A DNA stretch of 64,000 bases from NCBI GenBank assembly GCA_024707225.1, contig JANQAE010000001.1:620001-684000 (forward strand), in the 5' to 3' direction. Of the stretch, positions 49,294 to 58,781 are shown piece by piece. The stretch comes from Dokdonella sp. GTDB lineage: Bacteria > Pseudomonadota > Gammaproteobacteria > Xanthomonadales > Rhodanobacteraceae. A model generated the notes under the pieces. It was not told where the DNA came from and did no database searches. It saw only the letters and a list, made by a program, of their open reading frames with translations. The translations under genes and the position numbers were made by a program. Positions within the stretch are counted from its first letter, which is position 1. Each line of letters opens with the position of its first letter.

Positions 49294-50037
49294 TGCGGTC
49301 ATTCCTTTAGGTGCTGTAGCAAGCAGAAGTGGCAAGCGGAAGAGCGGACATGAGGTTGAAGTGCACGTTCGACCCGCGGGTCCCCATCGCACGAGGTGCG
49401 GCCCCGGACGGACATTCAATGATCACCATCACCGCCCTGTCAGGCAGACGCCGACGACGCATCGATCGAAAGGTCAAAGCGACACCGTTCGTGTCTGTCC
49501 TCGTTGGCTTCCCTAATTCGCAAAAGGGCAACGAATGCGGACACGAGCGGCGCCGGCTTTTTTCAGGCAGGTCCGCTTGACGGAACAGGCCCTTGAGGCA
49601 GCCCCGACGTCTTCCCCGGAAGTACAGGAGCGAGCGCTGCGAACGGTGCCGCAGTCCAGGACGAGTACGGATCGTGACGGGGCCGATCGCGCCGATTGCC
49701 GGCCGGATGGACCGTACCGCCGGGACGTCGTGGTCGGATGCGTCAGGCTGGGCGTGGGCAGGGCAAGCGACTCGGTGCCAGCGGCAGGCGCAGATCAGGG
49801 CGCTCGATCGCGAGTTACGAGAGCTGCGCCAGGTGCAGGACATCCCACGCAAGGCGTCGGGTACCTGGCCCCGGCGCAGCCCGACCGCCGGTATGAATCG
49901 CCCGCATCCTCACGGCCATCGACGCCACCATCACCGGGATGTGTCGCCAGATGGATTGACTCAACGATGTCGACAAAGGCCGAGGTTTTTCGGAACCGTC
50001 TTCGCGGTGGCGAACGAGCGGGCGGCCATCGAGCGGG
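49294..50037. other. Intergenic region without a supported gene
   Basis: 744 bp between the surface-protein gene start and the FecR-like gene end. Several open frames cross it on both strands, but they are arginine-rich, overlap each other and lack ribosome sites, so I call none. It should hold the promoter of the surface protein; no strong -35/-10 pair was recognised. Confidence 0.5.
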
Positions 50038-51039
50038 TTACAGCACGACATCGCGCCAGTTGCGCCACCACTGCTTCGGCGGCCGCGGCATGCGGTCCCA
50101 CCAGGCATTGATCGCATGGATGCTGCCGCTGGCCCAGGCGGCGCGATGGCGCGCGTCGGGCGGCGTTGCGCCGATCGCGTCGGCCAGGCGCGGATACAGC
50201 GGGCCGTCGGCGAGTGTCGGGTAGCGCGTCAGCAGGCTCAGCAGTGTGAATGCGTCGTCCGATGTCGCCAGCTCGGCGCTGCGCGTCTCGGCGTCGTGGT
50301 CGCGATGACCCTCGCGCAGCGCGTGATCGAGTGCAGTCACGGCCTCCGCGAACGCCGCCGGCGCGGCCGGCCGCAACGGCAGGCCGGCGTGATCGGGTCC
50401 GAAATCGAGCGCATGGCCGGCCGGCACCAGGGTTTCGCGGCCGCCCTCGCTGTGCATGACCCAGCCGCTGCCGACCGCGAGGCGGCCGCTGCCGTCGGCG
50501 CGCTTCCACAGGTCGAACACGCAACCGAGGTCGATCACCTCGGCGCCGCCGTCGAGCACGCCGAACGCGCCGGGCGGTGCCCAGACGCGTGCGTGCACGT
50601 GGCCGGTTTCGAGCGCGATGCGGTGGTGGCCGCTGCGCGTCTCGATCAGGCTGAGCCGCGTCTGCGGCGAGACCTCGAGCGCGCCGATCCGTGCGATCGC
50701 GACGCGCGCGTGCTGGCCGGCGCCGGTCTGCAGCGTGTCTCCGACCGCGAGCGCCGGTGCCAGCGCCGGCACGTCGACAGTGACCGGCCACGGCGCGTCG
50801 GCGGTCCAGCGCAGCCGCCACGGCAGCCAGATCGCGACGGCCAGAGCGGCCGCCGCGACGCCGCCGGCCGCGAATGCGAGCGGACGGCGCCAGTGCCGTC
50901 GTGGCAGCGCGGTCGATACCTTCGGCATCGGCGCCTCGGACGGCACATGCCGATAGCGGCCGAGCAGCTGCTCGAGGCGGGCGAGGTCCGCATCGCCGGG
51001 CTGGTCCGGCGACCACAGCGGATCACGGGGTGTGGACAT
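50038..51039 (-). CDS. FecR-like membrane anti-sigma factor
   Basis: 333 residues: a cytoplasmic N-terminus, one TM segment (PLAFAAGGVAAAALAVAIWLPW, about residues 53-74), then a FecR-type periplasmic beta region (GDTLQTGAGQHARVAI, TRLSLIETRSG, GHVHARVWAPPGAFGVLD). The start lies inside the end of the ECF sigma gene (17-bp overlap), so the two form a sigma/anti-sigma pair. Unlike the pair at 59-61 kb it has no adjacent TonB receptor. Confidence 0.78.
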   Translation of the reverse strand: MSTPRDPLWSPDQPGDADLARLEQLLGRYRHVPSEAPMPKVSTALPRRHWRRPLAFAAGGVAAAALAVAIWLPWRLRWTADAPWPVTVDVPALAPALAVGDTLQTGAGQHARVAIARIGALEVSPQTRLSLIETRSGHHRIALETGHVHARVWAPPGAFGVLDGGAEVIDLGCVFDLWKRADGSGRLAVGSGWVMHSEGGRETLVPAGHALDFGPDHAGLPLRPAAPAAFAEAVTALDHALREGHRDHDAETRSAELATSDDAFTLLSLLTRYPTLADGPLYPRLADAIGATPPDARHRAAWASGSIHAINAWWDRMPRPPKQWWRNWRDVVL

Positions 51040-51583
51040 CGGCGGTCTCCTCGGGAGCGGCGGCCAGGCCCAGTGCCGCGCGCAGCTTGGCCATGCCGCG
51101 ATGCAGGTTGACGCGCACCGACGCGGCGGTGAGTCCGGTAAGCGCGGCGATCTCGGGGCCGCTCAGGCCTTCGACCAGGCGCAGCAGCAGCGTCTCGCGA
51201 TAGGCCTGGGGCAGGACACGGATCACGTGCAGGACGCGCTCGGCCTCGGCGCGGTCGTCGGGACCGGCGGCCGGACTTGCGCGGTCGTGGTTCTCGCGCA
51301 GCGATTCCTCGTCGGCGCCGATGCGGCCGCGGTGGCGGCGCGCGATCGCGGCGATCCACGGTCCGAACTGCGTCGCCTCGCGCAACTGGCCGAGCTGCGC
51401 GAACGCGATCGCGAAGGTGTCCTGGGCCAGTTCCTCTGCATGCGCATGCGGGGCGCGGCCAAGATGGATCGCATGCACCAGCGGCGCGAAAGCGCGGTAC
51501 AGCCACGCAAACGCCGCCTGCGAGCCGCGCTGGGCATCGCGGACGTGACGGGCGATCTCGAGCGGGGACAGCGGTTGCCTCAT
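51023..51583 (-). CDS. ECF-family RNA polymerase sigma factor
   Basis: 186 residues. Region 2 spans FAWLYRAFAPLVHAI to AEELAQDTFAIAFAQL, the linker region is variable, and region 4 is LPQAYRETLLLRLVEGLSGPEIAALTGLTAASVRVNLHRGMAKLR. It is probably controlled by the overlapping FecR-like protein downstream. Target genes are unknown; the divergent dioxygenase-like gene at 51708 is a candidate. Confidence 0.9.
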   Translation of the reverse strand: MRQPLSPLEIARHVRDAQRGSQAAFAWLYRAFAPLVHAIHLGRAPHAHAEELAQDTFAIAFAQLGQLREATQFGPWIAAIARRHRGRIGADEESLRENHDRASPAAGPDDRAEAERVLHVIRVLPQAYRETLLLRLVEGLSGPEIAALTGLTAASVRVNLHRGMAKLRAALGLAAAPEETADVHTP

Positions 51584-51707
51584 GCGCGCGCAGCGGTTGA
51601 CCTACCGCGAGAGAGGGGGCGGAGCGTGCAGCGTTAACCGGCCGAGGCGAGGTTAACGCAGCGCGCCCTCGTGCGCTCTGGACCCGCACCTGTCACGGAG
51701 CAACGCC

Positions 51708-52369
51708 ATGCACGTCCGCTTGCCGATCCTGCTGTCCTTGTCCTTGCTGCTTCCGTCGTTCGCAACCGCGTCCGGCAATGCCGCAATTCCGATCGTCGGC
51801 TTGCCGTGCGAGGACTGCGAGGTCGCGCTGGCCGGCCTGCCGGCCGCGCCGCCGACCGTCGCGCGGTTGAGCGCGCCGGAAGAGCCCGGCGAGCCGCTGC
51901 AGCTGAGCGGCATCGTGCGCGACGCGGACGGCCGGACGCGCGCGGGCGTGATCGTCTACGCGCACCAGACCGACCACCGCGGCATCTATCCGGAAGAAGG
52001 CGTCGTCGGGCCGCCCGAGCTGCGCCGGCACGGCCGCCTGCGCGGCTGGGCGCGGACGGATGCCGAAGGACGCTACCGGTTCGAGACGATCCGGCCGGGC
52101 GGCTATCCGGACAGCGGGCTGCCGCAGCACATCCATCTCAACGTGATCGAACCGGGCTGTGCGACGTACTACATCGACGATGTGATGTTCGAGGACGATC
52201 CGCGGCTGACGCCGGCACTGCGCCGCAAGCTCGACCAGGGCGCGGCGGCCACGGCATCGTCATGCCGGTGCGCGCGGGCGGCATCTGGCAGGCGCAGCGC
52301 GACATCGTGCTCGGCGCGCGCATTCCCGGCTATCGTGCCTGCGTGCCGGCCGTCGATTCGCGGCCATGA
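51708..52369 (+). CDS. Secreted intradiol-dioxygenase-like protein, frameshifted
   Basis: Corrected length 220 residues. Signal peptide MHVRLPILLSLSLLLPSFATA. The mature domain has the intradiol ring-cleavage dioxygenase fold: GIVRDADGRTRAGVIVYAHQ with a Tyr ligand, GWARTDAEGRYRFETIRPG, and PQHIHLNV with the two His iron ligands. The frame shifts at GGG 52238-52240; restoring one G gives GGHGIVMPVRAGG and a stop whose TGA overlaps the ATG of the next gene, which supports the correction. Exported relatives have no established substrate. Confidence 0.8.
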
Positions 52370-52935
52370 GGTTCCTGCATGGCCGCTACGACCGCGTCGC
52401 CGGCGCCTTGCACTGGCTGGTCGCCGCGCTGCTGCCGGTACAGCTGGCGCTCGGCCATGCGTCCGAGTCGGTACGCGATCGCGTGCTGTCGGCTGCCTTG
52501 CTGGGCGCGCACTTCCGTCTCGGCATCGTCGTACTGATGCTGGTCGCGCTGCGGCTGATCTGGCGCTGGCGGCATGGCGCGCCGACGCATGCGCCGCCCG
52601 GTATCGAGGGTGGATCCTGGCGCATCGCGCGCGGCGTGCAACGCGTGCTGTATGCACTGCTGCTGGTGCTGCCGCTGAGCGGCTATGTGATCTGGATCTG
52701 GATGGGCGCGGATCGCACGCTGATCGGTCCGGTCGAGGTGCCGGCCCTGTTCACGCCGCCGGCCGATGACGAGACCGGACGCGCCTGGGCCTGGTATCTG
52801 CACGTCTACGGCGCCTGGCTGCTGATCGGTCTGGTCGCGCTGCACGCCGTTGCGGCGCTGCTGCATGCCCGGCACGGACGCGGCGGGGGCCGGGCGCTAC
52901 CGGCGCGCCACACGGGCGCTGGCGCCGATCGATGA
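52366..52935 (+). CDS. Cytochrome b561 family protein
   Basis: 189 residues, four TM helices. Haem-ligand histidines are expected in ALHWLVAALLPVQLALGH and in LHVYGAWLLIGLVALHAVAALLH. CybB-type proteins transfer electrons from quinol in the inner membrane, for example to superoxide. It starts within the stop of the dioxygenase-like gene (ATGA), so both are translated together. The C-terminal tail (GRGGGRALPARH) is unlike the usual family end. Confidence 0.88.
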   Translation: MRFLHGRYDRVAGALHWLVAALLPVQLALGHASESVRDRVLSAALLGAHFRLGIVVLMLVALRLIWRWRHGAPTHAPPGIEGGSWRIARGVQRVLYALLLVLPLSGYVIWIWMGADRTLIGPVEVPALFTPPADDETGRAWAWYLHVYGAWLLIGLVALHAVAALLHARHGRGGGRALPARHTGAGADR

Positions 52936-53067
52936 CGCAAGGGGCAGGCTGCAGGGGCATGCGCCGGGCGCGCCTGGCCGACGCCCCCGCGCTGTTCGGC
53001 CGATTGCCTTTGCGTCGCGGCGCACCTATCGTGCGGTCGTGCCGCTCCTCTTCTCCGGTGATCCCCG

Positions 53068-53961
53068 ATGGACCTGATCGACGTCATCGTCGTCGGCGGC
53101 GGCCCGGCCGGCCTGACCGCGGCGACCTATCTGCGCCGTTTCCATCGCAGCTGCCTCGTGCTCGATGCCGGCCAGAGCCGCGTGCGCTGGATTCCCGAAA
53201 GCAACAACTGTCCGGGTTTTCCGCACGGCGTGTCGGGCCCGGCGCTGCTGCTGCGCATGCAGGAGCAGGCGGCCTCGGTCCAGGTGCCGATCGAGCAGGC
53301 GCGCGTCGATCGCATCGCGCGCGACGGCGAGTCGTTCGAGCTGTCGGCCGGCGAGCGCCGCTGGCGCTCGCGCCGGGTCATCCTGGCGACCGGCATCGTC
53401 GATCGTCTGCCCGACGAGCCGTGGGTCGCCGAGGCGATCGCCTGCCGCGCGATGCGCCTGTGCGCGGTCTGCGACGCCTACGAGGCCACCGACCTGCGCA
53501 TCGGCGTGCTCGGGGCCAGCGACGTCGTCGCCAGCCATGCGCGATTTCTGCGCACGTATTCGCGCTCGGTCACCGTGCTGCCGAGCGACGACGGCGACGG
53601 TGGAGAGGCCGGACAAGAAGCACGCGCGGCCGGCGTGCGCTGGCTGCCGGCCGGCGGCCGGCTGGACTTCGACGGACGGCGCTGCGTCTACACGCCGCCC
53701 GATGGCGAGCCGGTCGAACTCGATACCGTGTACCCGTACCTCGGCTGCGACACGATCGCCGGCATCGCGGCGGCGGCCGGCGCCGAGCTCGACGACACCG
53801 GCCAGGTGATCGTCGACGCCGATCAGCAGACGCGGCTGGCAGGTCTCTATGCGATCGGCGACGTCGTCAGCGGCCTCAACCAGATCGCGGTCGCGGTCGG
53901 CCAGGCCGCGGTCGCGGCGACGCATGCGCACAATCGCCTGCCGTTCGTGGCACGGCGGTAG
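53068..53961 (+). CDS. Thioredoxin-reductase-like FAD/NAD(P) oxidoreductase
   Basis: 297 residues. FAD-binding GGGPAGLTAATYLRRF at the N-terminus, the redox-type CAVC motif in LCAVCDAYE (about residues 131-139), and the C-terminal FAD motif LAGLYAIGDVVSGLNQIAVA. The second Rossmann motif is degenerate (GVLGASDVVASHA instead of GxGxxA/G), so NADPH use is uncertain. Related proteins are ferredoxin- or thioredoxin-linked reductases. Confidence 0.83.
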   Translation: MDLIDVIVVGGGPAGLTAATYLRRFHRSCLVLDAGQSRVRWIPESNNCPGFPHGVSGPALLLRMQEQAASVQVPIEQARVDRIARDGESFELSAGERRWRSRRVILATGIVDRLPDEPWVAEAIACRAMRLCAVCDAYEATDLRIGVLGASDVVASHARFLRTYSRSVTVLPSDDGDGGEAGQEARAAGVRWLPAGGRLDFDGRRCVYTPPDGEPVELDTVYPYLGCDTIAGIAAAAGAELDDTGQVIVDADQQTRLAGLYAIGDVVSGLNQIAVAVGQAAVAATHAHNRLPFVARR

Positions 53962-54305
53962 GACACCGCTCCGAGGCGCGTGCCGGTGGGTCGGTCGTGC
54001 AGTGTGCGTCCCGATCGCATCGGGGTACGGATGCGACCGGTGTTTCAGTGACGGCATCGACCGGTGCCTGCGTCGACTGCGCGGCCCGGTCTGCGCCCGA
54101 TCGCCGAGGCGCCGCCGCCGCGCTGATTCGAGCTGACGTGACAGTGCGCCGCGCTGCCCGCCGACCTCGGGTGAAGGCGCGCGTCGCCGCGGCCATCGCC
54201 TGAGGCCCAGAGCGCCGGGCGGCGTGATCGCGAACCGCGACGTCCGACGCGACGTGCGTCGCGGGCATGGCCGCGTTCGCGACCGGCGAGCGTGGCGGAC
54301 CTGCC
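53962..54305. other. Convergent intergenic region
   Basis: 344 bp with no supported gene. A short palindromic hairpin CGCGACG TG CGTCGCG lies at 54248-54263, near the 3' end of the ferritin-like gene, and might help end its transcript. Confidence 0.4.
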
Positions 54306-56339
54306 TCAGGCCTCGCTGCGAAATCCGATGCGCCGATGCGTACCGTCGCAGTACGGCTTGTTGGTCGAACCGCCGCAGCGGCACAGCCGGGTCGCGGTCA
54401 CCCGGTTGATCGTGCGGCCGGTGCCGCAGCACAGCTCCAGATTGCCGTTGACGACGAGCGGCCCGTCGAGTTCGGGCTCGACGCTGAGCGGACCGCCTCG
54501 CGCCGGCAGCGGATCGGACGGGAGCGTGTCGGGTTCGCCGGTGGCCTTGAAGCCGATCGCGTTGTGGCTGCCGTCGCAGTAGGGCTTGTTCTTCGACGCG
54601 CCGCAGCGGCACAGCACCGCGCGCATGCCGACCGGCTGGCCGTCGATCAGCAGCTGCGCGCGGATGCCGAGCGGGCCGTTCTCGCGCAGCTGGACCAGGT
54701 TGACCGGCGGCGGCGCTTCCTCGGCGCCGCCGTCGTGGCGCCGGTACTGGATCGCGCCGGACGGACACATCTGCGCCACCGTCACCAGGGCTTCGGTGCT
54801 CGCCGCATCGGGCGCGATCCACGGACCTTCGACATTGGCCTTGAACACGCGCGGCAGGCCGAGCACGCAGTGGCGCGCGTGGATGCAGCGCTTGCCGGCG
54901 TAGATCAGATCGATGCCGGCACCCGGGATGCGCTCGCGGCCGTCGTCGAGCGGAATCGGCACCGGCGGCGCGTCGCCATTGGCGGGCGCGGTCGCGACGG
55001 CCGCCGGCGGAGCGGGCGTCGCTGCCGGTGGCGGCGTGATCAGCGGCGGCGCGGCGACGGCCGCAGCCGGCGCGGCCGTCGCATGCGGCGCCAGCCGCCG
55101 TGCGAGGTGATCGAGGCCGCGCGCGGCCTCGTGCAGCAGGCCGGCCTCGTCGGGATAGTGCGCGGCCAGCGTCCCGGCGCGACGCGCGAGTTCGTCGAGC
55201 CGCTCGACGACGATCGCGACGCTCTCGACATCGGCGGCCAGCGCGGCGGCCGAGCGCAGCGTCGCGAAGCTGAGGCCGGCGGTCGCCTCGGGCAGCTCGG
55301 GGCTGGCCGGCAGGCTGCCGAGCCGCGTCGCGATCGGCGTCAGCAGACGCATCAGGTCCACGCTGGTGCGCACCAGCGCGCGCTGGGTGGCGGCATCGGC
55401 GCCGGCATAGGCCAGAGACAGGCAGCGCAGGCAGTGGTTGTAGAGCGCATTGCCGAGATCGAGCAGGCAGGCCGCCGGCTCCAGCGTTATCCACAGCTTG
55501 CCGCCCGGCGTCGGCGGCCGCCGCATGACCGGATTGTGCGCGCTCATGCGCGCCGGCCGGAATGCCGGTCGCGCCTCGCGCAGCGAGGCGTACTCGCGCT
55601 GGATCGCCAGGAAGCGCTGGTAGTGCGAGCGCATCTCGCCGGCTTCGGCGCCTTCGCCCTGGCGCACGATCGCATCGATCGCGATGTGCGCGGTCTTCAG
55701 GCAGCGCACGACCTTGAGGTCCGGCAGGCCGCAGGTCTCGGCGCTGAGCTGATGCGTCGGCTGGCCGATGAACAAGCGGTCTTCGCCGATCGCCGCGGCG
55801 AGCCGGACCAGCCCGGCGTCGATCGACGCATACAACTCGCCGACCGTGCCGTAGTCGGTCGCGATCGTCATTACGCGGTCCATCGGCGTGCCGCGCGCAT
55901 AGGTCTGCGGCGACTCGAAGCCTGCGCCGTCGGCGATGTCGGCATGGCCGGGCCGCTCCAGATAGATGAAGTGCGCCAGCGTCTCCCAGTTGAACGGCGT
56001 CAGCTTCACGACGACACCGGCCGGGTGGTAGCCGGGCTCGACCGGGAAATTCTGATGCGCCAGATGCGCCGGTGCACCGAGCGCGGACAGGATGTTGCAG
56101 ACGGTCGCGAGGTGGCCCATCTCCTCGATCGCGACCGCGAGGATCTCGCCGCGCCAGCGCCGGATCGCGGCGAGCTCGTCGTCGGAGAGGTCTTCCTCGA
56201 CGCGTTCCTTGAGACTGAAGGCCGCGTAGAGATAGCAGCACATCAGGTGATGTTCGATCTCGGCGGCTTCGGCGAGCAGCGCCCACAGCTGTTCGCGGGT
56301 GGTCGGTACGGCGAGGGGCTGGGGCATCGCTCGATCCAA
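54306..56339 (-). CDS. Ferritin-like / [4Fe-4S] / double CDGSH iron-sulfur fusion protein
   Basis: 677 residues in one frame. Residues 1-380: ferritin-like domain of the VioB/iminophenylpyruvate-synthase type, with AEIEHHLMCCYLYAAF and AVAIEEMGHLATVCNIL carrying the E/ExxH ligands. An Ala/Pro linker (about 410-455) follows. Then a Fer4_19-type domain has GKRCIHARHCVLGLP and VAQMCPSGAIQY. Last come two CDGSH [2Fe-2S] motifs, CRCGASKNKPYCDGSH and CRCGGSTNKPYCDGTH. The probable role is redox or iron handling in the cytoplasm; no pathway is evident. Its start has no partner gene. Confidence 0.85.
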   Translation of the reverse strand: MDRAMPQPLAVPTTREQLWALLAEAAEIEHHLMCCYLYAAFSLKERVEEDLSDDELAAIRRWRGEILAVAIEEMGHLATVCNILSALGAPAHLAHQNFPVEPGYHPAGVVVKLTPFNWETLAHFIYLERPGHADIADGAGFESPQTYARGTPMDRVMTIATDYGTVGELYASIDAGLVRLAAAIGEDRLFIGQPTHQLSAETCGLPDLKVVRCLKTAHIAIDAIVRQGEGAEAGEMRSHYQRFLAIQREYASLREARPAFRPARMSAHNPVMRRPPTPGGKLWITLEPAACLLDLGNALYNHCLRCLSLAYAGADAATQRALVRTSVDLMRLLTPIATRLGSLPASPELPEATAGLSFATLRSAAALAADVESVAIVVERLDELARRAGTLAAHYPDEAGLLHEAARGLDHLARRLAPHATAAPAAAVAAPPLITPPPAATPAPPAAVATAPANGDAPPVPIPLDDGRERIPGAGIDLIYAGKRCIHARHCVLGLPRVFKANVEGPWIAPDAASTEALVTVAQMCPSGAIQYRRHDGGAEEAPPPVNLVQLRENGPLGIRAQLLIDGQPVGMRAVLCRCGASKNKPYCDGSHNAIGFKATGEPDTLPSDPLPARGGPLSVEPELDGPLVVNGNLELCCGTGRTINRVTATRLCRCGGSTNKPYCDGTHRRIGFRSEA

Positions 56340-56478
56340 TGGCCTGGCTGCGGCCGATTATGCCGCCGGCCGTGGCAGGCGGCGCACCGCCGCGGCTGCA
56401 TTCGCACGAAAATGCCGATCATGTCCGTGGCATGGGGCGTTTGCGCGCCGCCGGCGTCCGAGCGTCTATGCTGTGACG

Positions 56479-57122
56479 ATGCAGCCGATCCGATTCCGCT
56501 CTCATCCGTCGCGCGCGGCCGCGCGCGCGCCTCGCCGATCGGCCGGCCGGCAGCGCGCCGCGCGCTGGCTGGCCGGACTGGCGATCGCGTCCGCCGCGCC
56601 GTCCGCGCCGGCCGAGGTTCACCACACGGCCGAGCGTACCTACTACGACGTCGTCGGAGACAGCGCCGAGGCGCTGCGCACTCAGATCAAGCCCTGCGGC
56701 CGCGCGGCGAGGACGGCGGCCGCTACGACGCCTATACGCGCTGGAAGCTCGAATGGCGCTATCTGTACCGCGAGCAGCGCGACGGTTGCCGGCGCACCTC
56801 GTTCCGCACGCATCTGACCACGACGATCCACCTGCCGCGCTGGCAGGCACTGCCCGATGCCGCGCCGGACCTCAGGCAGCGCTGGGAAGCCTACGTCGCC
56901 GCGCTGGACCGTCACGAGCGGCATCACGAAGCGCTCGCGATCGAGGCGGCCGACGCTCTCGAGCGCCGGGTCGGCGCGATCGACCGTGCCGCCGATTGCA
57001 AGACGCTGGAAGCGGAGGTCAACGCGGCCGGCGAAGCCGTGATCGAGGACTACCGGGCGCGCCAGCGCGCGTACGACGTCGAGACCGGACACGGCCGCAG
57101 CGAAGGTGTGCGCTTTCCATGA
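56479..57122 (+). CDS. DUF922 putative secreted zinc-protease-like protein, frameshifted
   Basis: Corrected length 214 residues. Signal-like segment WLAGLAIASAAPSAPA. The domain has TERTYYDVVGDS-like and YDAYTRWKLEWRY strands, then RHERHHEALA, the HExxH-like/HERxHH metal motif of DUF922. The frame shifts at CCC 56692-56694; one added C gives IKPLRPRGEDGG. The 3' end overlaps a possible longer start of the next gene. Confidence 0.75.
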
Positions 57123-57132
57123 TGCCGGCACG

Positions 57133-57651
57133 ATGCGATGGCGCCTTGCGTCTCGCGGATGGGGCGTCCGTCGCATGAGGGTCGGGCGGCGATGGTGTCA
57201 GCCGTATCGGGCGATCGTGCCGAGCCTCGTGCTCGCGCTGCTGCTGGCGTTGGCCGCGCTCCAGGCGCATGCGGCGGACCGGCGCCAGTTGCTGTTCGAG
57301 AACCGCGTGCATCGCTGGCAGGTGCATTACGTACACGGCAGGGATTTCGCACGCGGCCGCCATGCCTACTACACGGTGAGCTATCGCGGCCGGCCGCTGA
57401 CGCTGCCGAGGGACCTGTTCGGCGCGGCGGCCGATATCGACCGCTTCTTCGTCGCGGCCGGCTTTCCGCCCGAGGCGACCGACAACGATTCGGTGCTGCT
57501 CGGCTTCACGCCGAGTCTGCTGCTGCCCGGCGGCAGCACGCAGGCCGGTGCGCTGACCTTCGTCTACGCGCGCGCGGTCGGTGACTCGGTGGAACTCTAC
57601 GACCAGCAGCGGCGGTGGCTGGGCACGATCGCGATGCCCGCGCAGCGCTGA
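57133..57651 (+). CDS. Secreted protein of unknown function
   Basis: 172 residues with a basic N-terminus and a strong signal peptide (IVPSLVLALLLALAALQAHA, ending before ADRRQ). The mature domain of about 120 residues is rich in aromatic and beta-strand stretches (WQVHYVHGRDF, YYTVSYRGRPLTLP). No family recognised. Start at 57133 chosen for the ATG 10 bp after the DUF922 stop; MRVGRR at 57175 is also possible. Probably one transcript with the DUF922 gene. Confidence 0.6.
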   Translation: MRWRLASRGWGVRRMRVGRRWCQPYRAIVPSLVLALLLALAALQAHAADRRQLLFENRVHRWQVHYVHGRDFARGRHAYYTVSYRGRPLTLPRDLFGAAADIDRFFVAAGFPPEATDNDSVLLGFTPSLLLPGGSTQAGALTFVYARAVGDSVELYDQQRRWLGTIAMPAQR

Positions 57652-57950
57652 GTCGCCGCGGCGGCGGGCCGGGTGCGGCGCCGGCCGCGGATCGCGACGA
57701 AGGCCGGGAAAGTGCCGGTGCCGCCGAACTCGTCGGTGCGATCACCCGCAACCGGCGGGGTCTCTCCGCCGCGAGCGCGCGGCCGGGGGCCGTGCGTGAA
57801 GATCGTGTGCACGATTGCGACGACGATGTGCGTAGGAAATCGCCGTTTCCTGCATCGCGCCGGTTGACGCGGCACCGGGTCTGCGCAAACTGGGCGAGCG
57901 GCTGCGACCCGCGTCGGAGCAGCCGGACTCGGACATGCAAGGAGGTGATC

Positions 57951-58166
57951 GTGCCTATGGAAACGATATTCTTCGGCGCTGCGGCGGGACTGCCGATACT
58001 GCCGCCCGCGATGGCGATCGTCGTGCCGCGAACGGAACCGCAGCCGGCGCGGGCCGTCGCGCCGTCCGGTCGCCGGCATCGGACGAGTGGGGCGGACGTA
58101 TCGGGATCGGCGTGCGAACGTGTGGCCGGCGCCTCGTGGCGGTCGGCGTGCGGAGACGGCCGATGA
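57951..58166 (+). CDS. Small protein with a near-perfect Shine-Dalgarno sequence
   Basis: About 71 codons from GTG (57951), or 69 from ATG (57957). AAGGAGGTGATC at 57939-57950 is fully complementary to the 16S rRNA 3' end, unusually strong for this window. The N-terminus METIFFGAAAGLPILPPAMA is hydrophobic, the rest Ala/Arg/Ser-rich. Its stop overlaps the next ATG (58163). No family recognised; it could also be a leader for translation of the next gene. The 299 bp before it hold no other supported feature. Confidence 0.45.
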   Translation: MPMETIFFGAAAGLPILPPAMAIVVPRTEPQPARAVAPSGRRHRTSGADVSGSACERVAGASWRSACGDGR

Positions 58167-58519
58167 GATCGCCGCGCGTCGTGTTCAATCCGTCTCTGCT
58201 CGACGATTTCGTCGAGACACTCGACGCCGCCGAGCTGGCCGCACACGAGGCGCGCTACGTCGGCGACGGCGACATCGCGCATCTGCGGCGCCGATCGATG
58301 CAGGCGTTCGGCACCTCGCTGGCCGGCCTGCTCGAGCAGTGCCGCACGCGCGAGGATCATCAGCGGCTGGGCGCATGGCTCGATGCCGCGCACGAGTACC
58401 GGTTGATCTGCTATGCGGATGCCGGTTACGCGGATGCGTGCCATCACCGCATCCACAGCGCGTACTGTCATGCGGAGCGGGTGCTGCGCAGAGGAGGGCG
58501 AGGGAGAGGCGTTCGATGA
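58163..58519 (+). CDS. Hypothetical protein
   Basis: 118 residues, acidic to neutral and helical (LLDDFVETLDAAELAAHEARY, SMQAFGTSLAGLLEQC). Starts within the stop of the small gene before it (ATGA), so the two are coupled. No recognised domain. Composition and codon use look like real coding sequence. Confidence 0.55.
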   Translation: MRSPRVVFNPSLLDDFVETLDAAELAAHEARYVGDGDIAHLRRRSMQAFGTSLAGLLEQCRTREDHQRLGAWLDAAHEYRLICYADAGYADACHHRIHSAYCHAERVLRRGGRGRGVR

Positions 58520-58781
58520 GAGGGCGGGCAGGTTTCCGGGTCGCGGCCGGCGGCGGTTGCGCGCTTCTTCCGGGCAATGCACGTGTTTCAAATGTTTCGC
58601 TCGCTTCGAGGCCGCGCGGTGCGATGCTTTCGCGTCCGGGTCGAGACGTTCCGCTGCGTTGGCGAGCGGCATGACCGCCTGTTTCGCCGGCCCGAGACGA
58701 TCGCAATGGAGCCGCGACGCCGCTTGCCTGCGAGGCGAATCCATCCACCCCAACCCGACCACGATCCAAGTCCGCATCGCG

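Noticed and set aside
49303-50224. Open frames upstream of the surface protein on both strands
   Set aside because: Arginine-rich, mutually overlapping, no family features or ribosome sites.
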